This document shows, in pieces, positions 8,433-17,558 of a DNA stretch of 18,184 bases; within the stretch, counting starts at the first letter, position 1, and the number at the start of each line of letters is the position of its first letter. Position numbers and translations under genes: made by a program. The notes under the pieces are model-generated. The model ran no database searches. It saw only the letters and a list, made by a program, of their open reading frames with translations, and was not told where the DNA came from. Origin of the DNA: Triparma columacea (taxonomy: Eukaryota; Sar; Bolidophyceae; Parmales; Triparmaceae). The stretch spans positions 1 to 18,184 of the forward strand of contig BRYA01000346.1 of the NCBI GenBank assembly GCA_030267965.1, read 5' to 3'.

Positions 8433-11400
8433 CTGCAATGGGGGGCAGCGAATCACGAAGAGGATTAGAGCGACCAAAGGCAGGATTCCTCGGCAATGTC
8501 TCCAAATGAACCCTCTCGGCGCGCCGCTGATCGCTTCGCTCCTCGCTCCCCCTCTCACCTCATCCAACCCTTCATGACTTTGATCAATAGCATGCAGTCG
8601 ACGTTCTTCACCACGTACTCCAATTTCTCGATCCCCCGAGCGAAGTTTGTCTTCTTCTTGAATTCCGCAAACGCTCCCCTCCTAGAATCCTCCGCCCTGA
8701 CGACTACCGCGGCCGCCTTCCACTTGCTGAAGGCCCGGCCGAGCTTAGCCTTGTTGCCCCACAGCCTGCACCCCCTGAAGGCTGATACGAAGACCTTGGC
8801 TGCGAGCTTCAAGTCCCACTCGACCCTAAGCTTCTTGACTTCCTCCTCCCAAGCCTTCACCACGGCAATCTCCTTCTTTCTGTCCCCCTCCGCGCCCTCC
8901 TTTACCCTAATATCATATTCTTTAATCTTCTCCTCCAAGGCCCCCAACTTCCCCTCCTTTTTGATTGCCCAGGATTTCACCGCATCGACAATGTCAACAC
9001 AGTCGCTCTCCCCAAAGTCGGTCTTCTTGTCATTCACGAATATACTCTTGACGTTAGTCAGGCCCTTGCTAGCGTCAAAGTCTTCGAGGGCGCTCAAGAA
9101 CAAGTTGCAGACACCGTTCCTTGCGGCGTTCCCACCTTCCCTGAACTTCTCAGCCGCCAGCGCCTTCTTTTCTACCTTGACCTTCTCCAGGAGAGATTCG
9201 TCCGCCGCCCTCTTCGCGCTCTCCATCTCGAGCCTGTGGCAGGATTCGAGCTCCTCCACAGTTTCCCTGTTCGCGGCGTCCTTCGAGGCCATGATCTTCT
9301 TGAATTGAGATAGTGTCTCAGCGAACTGTTCGTTCTTGCTTCTCAGCCTGCTCTCGAAGTCGCTCTCGACCATGCTCTTCTGCTCTTCTAAGATTGCCAT
9401 CATTCCCTTCACCCCGTCCCGCTCCCTGACAAGCTCTTCGACCTCGCTTCTGAGTTTCTTGGCCTCCTCGCTCATGTTCCCGTTCTCCAGCTCCAATTCC
9501 AGCTTGCGCTCCGCCAGGCCTTCCAGCTCGACCTCATGCTTCTCCTGAATACTCGTGAGTTTGTCCTGCAGGTCGCGCCACTGCTGAATCAGGTCGCCGT
9601 GAGTTTTGGACGTGTCGTCGTACTTCTCGTCGAGGTGCTGCAGCTGGCGCTGCAGGGTTTCCACCTGCGACGAGGAGCTTTCCTGCGCTGCCCTGAGCTT
9701 GTCCTGCAACACGCCCATCTGCTGGTCGTGGGTGTCCGCCATTTGGTTTATCTTCTTCTCGTTGGATTGCCTCATAAGAGTTACGACTTCGGCATGCTCT
9801 TCCTTCAGCCGGGCGATACCACTCTCTTGATCGTTCACGACCCCATCGTGCTTGTTAATGAGCTCGTTCATTTCCGCCTGGTGCGCGACCTTGAGGCGAG
9901 TAATGTCCTCGCTGTGTCCCTTGGCCATCTCCTCCTTGATCTCCCTCTGCAGCTTGACGATCAGCTGGTTCGTCTCCTTCTGATGCCGTAAGTTGACCTC
10001 TGCGATTTCCTGCTCGTGGGAGGCCTTCAACACCTCGAACCTCCCCTTGAAGTCAGAGTTCGTCTCGTTCATTTTGCTTTTGAGCTCGTTCGTAAGCTTC
10101 TCGACCTCGCGCTCGTGGGATATTTTAAGGTTGGAAATCTCGCTTCTGAGCTCCTCGGCGACCTTCTCGAGCTTTACGAGCCCCGTCTTGGCGTTTGCTC
10201 GCTCAATTTCGAGGTCCTTCGACTGCTCGTCCAGGAGTTTGATGAGGCCTTGCTTATTATTGCTGAGGGCTGAGGAGTGGGACGCGTTGAGGGCTGCGAT
10301 GAAGTTATCGTGGCTCTTTGTCAATTGGTTCATCTGCTCCCTGTGCTCTCCCCTGACCTTAGCTACCTCCGCCTCGTGTATAACTGAGGCTTTTTCGCCT
10401 GTTGACTGTATTTCGAGCTTGAGCGCCTCCAGCGCCTCCGCGTGGTTCTTCCTCTCTTCCTTGAGGGATTTTTTAGTTTCGCTAATGGACTTCTCGTGGG
10501 CCACCACAAGTTTGGCCGTAGCCGAGTTGTGCTCGACAGTCATATGCTTCACTTCCCTCGCGTGCTTCTCGCCGAGCTCCTGCAGAACATTTCTGTTCTT
10601 GGTGGTGAGCTCCTTGATCTCCCCGGCGTGCTTGGCCTTCAGTTGCTCCGTCAACTGTTCGTTCGATTCATGGAGATTCTTGACGACGCTCTCGTGGCTT
10701 ACTTTCACTGAAGCAAGCTCCTTGCGATGGCGCTCGTTCGTTTCCTTCAAAGTATTCATCAGCTTGGAATCGAATTGGTCCGTCACGGAGGACTTGAGGA
10801 GGTCCATCTGCTCCTGTAGCTCCCTGTTGTGCCTCTCGCTGCACTTTCGCATTTCTTCGCTGTGCAGATTCTTGGCCTCATTCAACTTCGCCTCTAGGGT
10901 TGTTTTCTGTGCGGCTAGTTCGACAATGTGCTGCTTCTTGATTTCGTTGATAATGCGCTCGTGAGACGATTGGAGGTCATCCACGGCGTCACAGTGGGAG
11001 GCTTTCATTGACTCGATGACGGTGGCCTTGTCCTCCGCAGCGGCGTCGAGCTTGCCCTCTAGTTCCTTCACCCTTTCAACGTGGACGGCGAGCTGTGAAT
11101 CCTTCGACGAGGCCTCCGATACCTGACGCTCCAACTCGTTCTTGTAGGACTCCACACGGGCTAGGTAAGTGGATTTGAGAGTGGACTGCAGCTCGTCGAG
11201 GTGGGCAGATTGCTGGCTCTTCAAAGTTTCCACCTCCCTCCTGTGGGTGTCCTTAAGAGCGTTGAGCTCCTTCAGATTCTCAATTAATTTCACCTCGTTG
11301 GCTTTCTTTACAGCCTCAATGATATCCGTGGCGTGCTTCTGGGTGAGCTGCTCCCTCAACTTCTCAAACTTCGTGGAGGTAGCTCCGAGAGCAGACGTTG

Positions 11401-14400
11401 TCGCTTCGAGCTCCGCCCTAAGTTTCTGCGTGTTGGCCTCGTATTCGGCATGGAGCGCGGCGGTGGCCTTGTTAATTTCCTTCCTGTGCGTGTCTGCCAG
11501 GGCGGACGTTGATTCTGCCGCCGAGGTTATCTGCGCCTTCAGGGATTCGACCTCCTCATCGTGCTTGGCGGTGAGCAAAGACCTTTGCTTGCTCACCTCG
11601 GCGATAACCTTCTCGCACTGACTCGTAGCGACGCTAAGGTCCTTCTTCGTGGACGTGAGTTCGGCGTTGAGCTTCTCCTTTTCCTTGGAGGTTGAGTTAA
11701 GTTTCTTGTTGGCCTCTGTCAATTGTTGGTTGAGGTCCGTGATTTCCCCTGCCTTCGCCTTGTTCATGTTCGTGGCGTCTTCGAGCTTCTTTGAGTACTG
11801 TTGTAGGATCCTCTCATTCTTGCTCACGGTCTTCTCCAGATCTGCGACCTGCTTCTTCCCCTTGTTCGTGAGCGCCTCGATGTCGGTTTTTGCCTTTTGC
11901 TTTAGGCCATCCATCTCCTTCTTGGCCTGCTGCATCGCCGATTTCAGCTGGACCCTCTGCACCTGGCTCGCGTTTAGCTTCGTCTGGATCTCAGAGACGG
12001 TGGAGGAAGAATTGGCCGAAGTGGACTCAAGCTGAGCCTTGAGTTCGGCTATCTCGGAATCCCGCTGGGCGATGATGCCCTGAGCGTCAGTCTGAACGGT
12101 GTCAAGGGCGGACTGGAACCTATTGAGCTGTCCGAGAATTTCCTCGTTCGTCGCCCCCAGGGCTTCCTTCTCCTTCTCCAATTTTTTAATTGCTTCGTCT
12201 TTCTCCTTGACGACCCCGGAGAACTGTCCCTGGAGGGCCTCGATCGTTTCGTTGACTCCGCTTGTCTCGCTGCGGAGCGCCTCCAGCTGCTGCGTCTTGG
12301 CCTGCAAGGAAGCCTTTAGGGAGGATATGGTTTCGGAGGAGGTCTTGCTGGTGCGCCTAAGCGACTCAATGTCGTTGGACGAGTCCTTGAGCTGACGGCT
12401 GAGTGACGAGTTCGACTCTGCCATTTTCTTCTTTAGGGCAGACAGTTCGTCGTTCGACGTGACTATCTTCGACGTCTTTGTCGCGAGTTCGGCCTTCAGG
12501 GAGGCAACAGTGGACTGGTACTGCTGGATGGTCTTGTTCTTCGTGTTAAGTGCAGAGTTGGTCGCGATAGAGTAAGATGCCGTCGTCGATTCGGACATGG
12601 CAAGGAGTTCCGCCTCCGCTTTCTTCGTCTGGGATATTTCAGACTTGAGGGTGGAGATGGATACCTCCATGGAGGACTTCGTGGAGGAGAGGGTGGCGAG
12701 ATCGGCGGTTAAAGTGTCGATGGAGGCTGATACGTCCTGAAGCGCTGAGTGAGCGGTATGGATCTCAAGCAGGGATTTCATTTCGTCTTTCTCCAATTTG
12801 GCTGTTTGGAAGGGGGTTAGAGGCATGGTGGGTGGGGGGAAGGGGGGAGGGGAAGGGAGGATGCTCACCTTTCTCCAGATCGTTGAGCACTTTATGGTGC
12901 GTGACTGTGAGTGCCTTGAGGTTTCCGCTCGTAATCTTCAGCTGTTCATGCGCCGTGGTAGCTTGGCTCTGCCAGGCATCGAGGACCGTCTGCATTTGTT
13001 CGATCTCGGTGTTAGTGGCTGTGGAGCCAGTGCTCATCTTCTCGAGGGCGTCTACGGTCTTTTTCAGGGTCGTGATCTCTTTCTGCTGCTGGAGGACCTT
13101 ATTTTGGTACTTGGTCAGCTGAGAGGCTGCGGGGGGAGGGAGGGGAGGGAGGGAGGAGGGAGAGGTTGGCCAAAGTATATTAGCTCAGGGCTCGTAGCTT
13201 CGCTCGGAGTGAACAACCTGTCGTCCTCGTCTCCTTACCTAGCTTGGTCTGCAACGTCGTAAACTGCTGTTGCTGCGCCGCCAGGTGGCTCTTCGAGTTG
13301 TGGATGACGCTGTTCAGGTTCTCCTCTAGCTCCTGCTTCTCCCTGTTGTTCGCGGCCTCCATTTCCTGGAGCTTCTGCTTTAGTAGCCTATTCTCCTCCT
13401 TCGACTGATACTTCAGGGAGGAGAGGTGCTCGAACTCCAGGGCCCTTTGCTGGAGTCTATTTTTGAGGCCTTCGATGTCGGACGATATTTGGTGTAGGCT
13501 CGACTGGGGGGGGGGAGGGGGGAGGGAGGTCAATATAACTTGCCCTTCGCATCTGTGCCCTTTGCATTATTTCCTCACCTGATCGCTCGATATGTCCCTA
13601 TTGACGCTGCTAGTGTTCTTAATTTTCTTCGCCCTCGCCGCGTACATCAGGCTCAGAACCGTGTGGTGGTAAAAAGTCTGGCCAACTCTCAGGGTGGTGA
13701 GCATGAGAGTCTTGGAGTTCCCTCCAAGGGAGTCCTTAAGGAGATGGGTAAGCTTGGAATCGCGGTAAGGTGGGTGAAGGGTGGCGGAGGAAGGGTTGGA
13801 CGCATTCTTGGATAGCGTCGAGAGGACGTTGCCGAGGGCTGCCAGGGAGGAGTTTATGTTCTGGATGGAAAGTGGGGTGGGGAGAGAAGGGAGGCGGGTG
13901 GTTAGGATCGTCGACTTTAGTTGCCATTGACAAAACACCATCGTAATCACCGTTCCGTTTCTCACCTGTGTCTCCGTGAGTGTCTGGCCCGTAGCGCCTG
14001 ACAAGCTGACTCGTTCCGATCCCGCGAGGTCTACCAGGTGAAGTTTTCCCATCCTAAGTTCCTTTATGTCCGTCCCCGGCATGCTCAGCTGCGACTCAAC
14101 GTAGATGGTTAGGATGGAGTGGCTTCTGCTGGAGGAGATGTTGCAGTTGGTCGCCGCTGTAGACCTGTTGGCGGCCCCAGCCGCGATGAGGGAGCGGGCC
14201 TGGGAGGGGGTGGTGATGTTATGGTTTAGGTTGTGGGGGCCGAAGAGGAACGTTCCGGTGGACGGGTTCTCGCGGACCTCGATCTTAGAGGTTCTGTCTC
14301 TCTTGAACTTCGCGGCCGGGGACACAGGGGTGGAGCCCGTGACGTCCTCTAGGAGGTTTCGGAAGGAGTTGTTGTAGAGCTCCACATAGCTCATCTTCAC

Positions 14401-15302
14401 CAGGAACACCACGGAGTTGGAGACAGCTCCGGAGGGAGCGTTGGGGACTGATGACGTCAGGTGATTGATGGAGGTAAATATTTGCGACACTGCAACAACG
14501 AGCGAAGCGAGTCGCGGGAGGGATTACGATGTTGTGTTAGAACTGTGGCGGAGGTTGCTTCGCTCATCTTTAGTATTTTCTGCCATCGTCGACTCCTTTG
14601 CTTCGATTTTTCTCGTCCATCTTTCTCTTCCATCTTCCATCCTCCTCTCCCTCTCTCCCCCCTCTCCCTCACCCCCCCTCCCCCAAGCTCTCACCTGCCC
14701 TAGGTATGATCCCAGGATCCTCCTCAGTCCCCGACATGGTATGCGTCTTCCCCGATCCCGTGTGCCCGTACGCGAAGACGGTTGCCGAGTAACCATCTAC
14801 GACGTCGTCGATAAGGGGAGAGACTGTGGAGGTGTAGACGGCAGATTGGGAGGTGTGGGCAGGGAAGACGTGGTCAAATTTGAAGGTCTGAGGATTTTGG
14901 TGGACAAACGAGAGAAAAGGGGGGAGTGTTAGAGGGGGGAGGGGTGAAGGGGGAGAGGACATGAAGGAGATAGGCGGAAAGAGACCTGGTGCCTACCTTG
15001 GGCTCTTGGCAACTCGAACCTGATGGTCCTGTTGGTTGAGAATTGGTCATTTTCGACTTGTGATGCTGTTCGGGGGGGGAGGAGAGAATAAGAGTCTTCC
15101 CATCCGGCATGGTCGTGATGCAGGGTCTCTCCGGTCTGGCTTGGGAAGTTTGGTTTAAAGGGAGGACATTCGGATCGGGGGGGGAGGAGTTTTCACCCTG
15201 GGGATCCTCTGGCCTTATTCTGATGGCGCAGCGTACTGGACACGTCGGAGGGTTAGTCCGGGGGCGCAAGGCCGCAGGTTTGGAAGCTCGAGAGGGCGGC
15301 AT
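6725..15302 (-). CDS. Kinesin motor - long coiled coil - ankyrin-region fusion protein
   Basis: I join eight exons on the minus strand: 15302-14997, 14887-14695, 14489-13966, 13860-13579, 13503-13239, 13126-12869, 12801-8559 and 8432-6725. They total 7779 bp, 2592 aa and one open frame; all seven introns are GT-AG (109, 205, 105, 75, 112, 67 and 126 bp). The motor occupies about residues 17-430: [10 protein letters not shown]-loop [22 protein letters not shown] (across a junction), switch I SSRSHS, switch II DLAGSE, then [19 protein letters not shown] (across a junction) and [16 protein letters not shown]. All ATP-site motifs are present, so it should be an active microtubule motor of the N-terminal type. 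A coiled coil follows to about residue 2000, then ankyrin-like repeats (about 2130-2480) and a basic tail. The start is the first ATG of exon 1; upstream in-frame sequence lacks an ATG. I cannot assign a kinesin subfamily. The ankyrin end probably binds cargo. Confidence 0.85.
8433..8558 (-). other. Intron 7: joins the coiled coil to the ankyrin region
   Basis: The donor is GATGAG|GTGAGA (intron begins 8558) and the acceptor is CCCCATTGCAG (ends 8433). It is phase 2: AG + G makes Arg, and the protein reads [18 protein letters not shown], continuing the charged helix. Without splicing, the upstream exon would stop at TGA 8557-8555 inside the donor site. The downstream piece has no ATG before 8422. 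Confidence 0.75.
8559..13503 (-). other. Coiled-coil stalk exons 5-7
   Basis: Exons 13503-13239, 13126-12869 and 12801-8559 encode about 1590 residues rich in E, K, Q, A, L and S, with very few Pro or Gly: a dimerising stalk. The first part is heptad-like. From about 11005 down to 9840 it carries 11-residue repeats with His (sometimes Asn) at a fixed place. Near its end lie F..WK and aromatic-spaced segments ([26 protein letters not shown]) that recall Sfi1-type centrin-binding repeats, a weak resemblance only. Exon 7 alone is 4243 bp. Confidence 0.85.
13580..15302 (-). other. Kinesin motor-domain exons 1-4
   Basis: Exons 15302-14997, 14887-14695, 14489-13966 and 13860-13579 carry the full motor. 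The junctions are confirmed by kinesin motifs that become continuous only after splicing: [21 protein letters not shown] and TETQ|NINSSL. Motor-neck transition is near [13 protein letters not shown]. An extended Pro/Ser-rich loop follows the [10 protein letters not shown] segment near residues 30-100, longer than usual between the first strand and the P-loop. Confidence 0.9.
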
Positions 15303-15563
15303 TGGTGTGGTATGCCCTTGCTTCCTCAATTTTGATGGGGTCAATTGATTTTGAAGCTTTTAATGTTATTATTTTAGGGATTGGTATTTTGACGATATTT
15401 ATCTTTGTGGTGTGATTTTTAATTGGTATTAAGGGCGTTGGGTCCCATTTTCGAGTTCCGTTAGTGCCTTGAAGATTGATTTTATCAATATCAGAGGGAG
15501 TCGTGGTCTTTGTTCTTCGAATTCTCCTTCTACTTCGCCCCATACTGATAAACCCTTCGCAAG
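15303..15563. promoter_or_regulatory. Divergent intergenic region, probable shared promoter
   Basis: 261 bp separate the start codons of the kinesin gene (minus) and the unknown Gly-rich protein gene (plus). The stretch from about 15340 to 15510 is clearly AT-richer than the flanking coding DNA. I see no convincing TATA box; the call rests on position and composition. Confidence 0.45.
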
Positions 15564-16406
15564 ATGGTTAAGAGTACTAGTAGCTCCGGGAAAGATCCAT
15601 TTTTACGGTCCCTAAAGGATAAATTGAAGCAACAGGAACGTTCCAATGGCCTCTTGTACAGCCTGATACAGAAGCAGGGCAGGGGCACCATCAAGTTCAG
15701 GGGGGGGGAGGAGAAGGGGGGGGGGGTAGGGGGGGAAGGGGGGAGGGACTTCGCGAAGGTTGCTGAAGAGTTCGTCGGAGGGGTTGCAGAGGGGGTGTTT
15801 GGGGGGGAGGGGGGGCTTGCTGCAATGGGGGGAATGGCGATCGGGGGGGCGGGGGGTAGGGGGGCTGACGAGGCGACAACGGTTCCGTCGTTGCCAGCCT
15901 CTTCGCCCTTGAGGGTGGTGGAGAGCGTGGTTAGGATATTCCCTGGTGGGGAAGTTATACAAGAGCCAGAGGGATACACTTTCAGGCCTTGCTTGGGGAC
16001 GGGGGGGGAGGGAGGAGGGGGTTGGGAGGACATGGAGAGGCTCGTGGGCGTAGAGAGCTATGGGACTCGATGGTGGGTTGTTCGGATGAGGGACGGGATG
16101 GGGTTCAGCGTTGGGTTGAAGGACGGGGGGAAAGGAGAGCACGGGGTCCTGGGGTCGGTCGGGCTGACGGAGGCCGTGATAAAGGTGGTGGAATACACGG
16201 CGTTCTTGAGGGAGGAGGGGAGAGAGGGGGGCGGAAGGATCAGGTGGAGCTGGGAGAGGGGAGAGGGAGTGGTTGATGTGGAGGGGTGGGACAAGGCGAG
16301 GGACAAGGTTGGGTGGAGGAAGGCGTGGAAGGTCATCAAAGGGGAGTTGGGGGGTGTTCTTTCGGGGAAAGGGGGTGGAAAGAAGCGAAAGATTGAAAAT
16401 GATTGA
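15564..16406 (+). CDS. Uncharacterised Gly-rich protein, intronless
   Basis: 280 aa, ATG 15564 to TGA 16404-16406. I do not recognise a family. The N-terminus (about 1-45) is a basic amphipathic helix-like segment (DPFLRSLKDKLKQQERSNG). A Gly-rich linker (about 46-105) is encoded largely by GGG codons. A mixed alpha/beta segment (about 110-250) contains GYTFRPCLG, YGTRWWVVRMRDG and AVIKVVEYTAFLREE and could be a folded domain. The end, GGGKKRKIEND, resembles a basic nuclear signal. The sense strand is extremely G-rich, with many runs of six to nine G, where a length error would shift the frame; the frame as given stays open end to end. It is divergent to the kinesin gene and convergent to RPL36, 91 bp away. 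Confidence 0.6.
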   Translation: MVKSTSSSGKDPFLRSLKDKLKQQERSNGLLYSLIQKQGRGTIKFRGGEEKGGGVGGEGGRDFAKVAEEFVGGVAEGVFGGEGGLAAMGGMAIGGAGGRGADEATTVPSLPASSPLRVVESVVRIFPGGEVIQEPEGYTFRPCLGTGGEGGGGWEDMERLVGVESYGTRWWVVRMRDGMGFSVGLKDGGKGEHGVLGSVGLTEAVIKVVEYTAFLREEGREGGGRIRWSWERGEGVVDVEGWDKARDKVGWRKAWKVIKGELGGVLSGKGGGKKRKIEND

Positions 16407-16497
16407 TTATTGAGCTGATGATATGCGATGATGTGAAAAGTTTTGCTCCATTAAAAAAAAAAAAAAAACTATTTTCATTTTCAACAGTACGTGTCGC
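16407..16497. other. Short convergent spacer with an A16 tract
   Basis: 91 bp between the stop codons of the plus-strand unknown gene and minus-strand RPL36. It contains 16 consecutive A (16453-16468) followed by T-rich sequence (ATTTTCATTTTC), so each strand has an A/T run suitable for 3'-end processing. No canonical AATAAA on the plus strand. Confidence 0.5.
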
Positions 16498-16809
16498 TTA
16501 GTTAGCGGCCTGCTTGGCACGCTGGTCGGCATTCACCTGCTTGATGTCCTCGCGCTTCGCCACGGCCCTCTTGTGGCTCCCGAGCCTCCTCTTGGCAAAC
16601 TTGTAGATCCTCTTGTCCGCACTGGCCCCGCCGGTCTTGATCATATCAAGGATGCGACGCTCGTAGGGGGAGAGCCCGACAACCTCGCGGATGAGCTTGC
16701 GGACGTTGTGCACGCGCTTGTGCTGGGATCCCTTGCGAGACCTGTTGACCTTGGCGATCTTGGTGACGGCATGTCCCTTGTCCTTTCCCTTTGCAAGTCC
16801 AGTAACCAT
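16498..16809 (-). CDS. RPL36: Cytosolic 60S ribosomal protein L36 (eL36)
   Basis: 103 aa, ATG 16809-16807 to TAA 16500-16498, close to the usual length of about 100-105. It shows the eL36 core: KGHAVTK near the N-terminus, KRVHNVRKLIREVVGLSPYERRILDMIK, then KRIYKFAKRRLGSHKRAVAKRE and an Ala-rich end. eL36 is a small basic protein of the large ribosomal subunit found in eukaryotes, not bacteria, so it fixes the window as nuclear eukaryotic DNA. The start is supported by the MVTGLAKGKDKGH N-terminus. A strong pyrimidine tract ending in CTTAG lies seven bases before the ATG, which suggests a 5' UTR intron, a common arrangement for ribosomal protein genes. Confidence 0.95.
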   Translation of the reverse strand: MVTGLAKGKDKGHAVTKIAKVNRSRKGSQHKRVHNVRKLIREVVGLSPYERRILDMIKTGGASADKRIYKFAKRRLGSHKRAVAKREDIKQVNADQRAKQAAN

Positions 16810-16816
16810 ATTCTAT

Positions 16817-17104
16817 CTAAGGGAAGTTTGAGGAGGGGAGTAGGGGGAGGAGAGGGTTAGAATGGATATGAGGAGGGAAAGGAAATGGTGGGAAATGGTG
16901 GGAAGTGGTGGGCAAGAGAAGGATGGAAGGGACACCACCACCGCGGGTGAAGGGTGGGTTGCTATTTCAGCTATTTCATCATTTCGTGGTACATCATTGA
17001 TTGAGAGTGAGTAGTAGGGGTACATCATTGCATGGTAGTGGTCATTATAGGAATTTAGATGCGGAAAGAGTGGCATTTGGACATCTTAGTTATTCGGAGA
17101 TCAC
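16817..17104 (-). other. Possible 5' UTR intron of RPL36
   Basis: On the minus strand a long C/T-rich tract beginning near CTAACCCTCTCC ends in CTTCCCTTAG at 16817, a good branch-site and acceptor pattern. The donor is less certain; CAGGAG|GTGATC at 17104 is one candidate, 28 bp after the nearest TATATA-like sequence on this strand (about 17136-17141). The acceptor is more reliable than the donor. Confidence 0.35.
16880..16912. repeat. Short tandem repeat, three 10-bp units
   Basis: GGAAATGGTG, GGAAATGGTG and GGAAGTGGTG follow one another upstream of RPL36. On the RPL36 sense strand they form part of the pyrimidine-rich stretch of the proposed UTR intron. Confidence 0.75.
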
Positions 17105-17558
17105 CTCCTGGGTGGGGTTGTTCCGGGGCTGGGTGCACATATATCGCATTTCGTTCGTTCGAGAGGTCTTAAAAAAAGACAGGTGGCACATCGCTGAAAG
17201 GGGACCGGGTGTTTCGCACGTTTGTTGGAGTTTGGTGTTGGAGGACTCACTTCGATTTTGGCTTTTTCTTCGTGAGGAAATTGGGTGATGAGACATGTTG
17301 GAGAGCTCTTCAAATTTGTGATGGTTGTGACGGGAGGGAAGGAGGGGGGTGGAGGGGGGGCGTTGATGCGTTGTGGTGTGCGCAGTGTGTTTGGTTGGGG
17401 CGGGGGGATGCGGGAGACTTGAAAAAGTTTCAAGCCAAAAGTGGTGGATGACCAAAGCAAAAACATGGATGTCCCCAGGGGTCGAACATTTAGGAAAAAG
17501 CTCTTCGTCGGTTGAACAAGCTCGCGTGCGCGTAGTAATAGAGTGTGGTAAATTTCAT

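Larger units (their letters stand above)
16810..17558. other. Intergenic region upstream of RPL36 and downstream of the unknown SH3-like gene
   Basis: About 750 bp without a supportable coding frame. It holds the RPL36 5' region (likely UTR intron, TATATA near 17136-17141), three imperfect copies of a 10-bp unit GGGAAATGGT around 16880-16912, a repeated GTACATCATTG (near 16990 and 17020), and the 3' flank of the minus-strand gene ending at 17559. Confidence 0.5.

Noticed and set aside
8496..12395. Long plus-strand frames opposite the coiled coil
   Set aside because: Ser/Leu/Phe-rich translations are what the reverse strand of E/K/L-rich coiled-coil codons gives. No start context or domain supports them.
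15564..16468. The orphan intronless gene with A16 as a processed retrocopy
   Set aside because: The A tract lies only 46 bp after the stop codon, but I found no target-site duplication flanking the unit and no intron-bearing parent in the window. The A/T run is equally explained by 3'-end signals.
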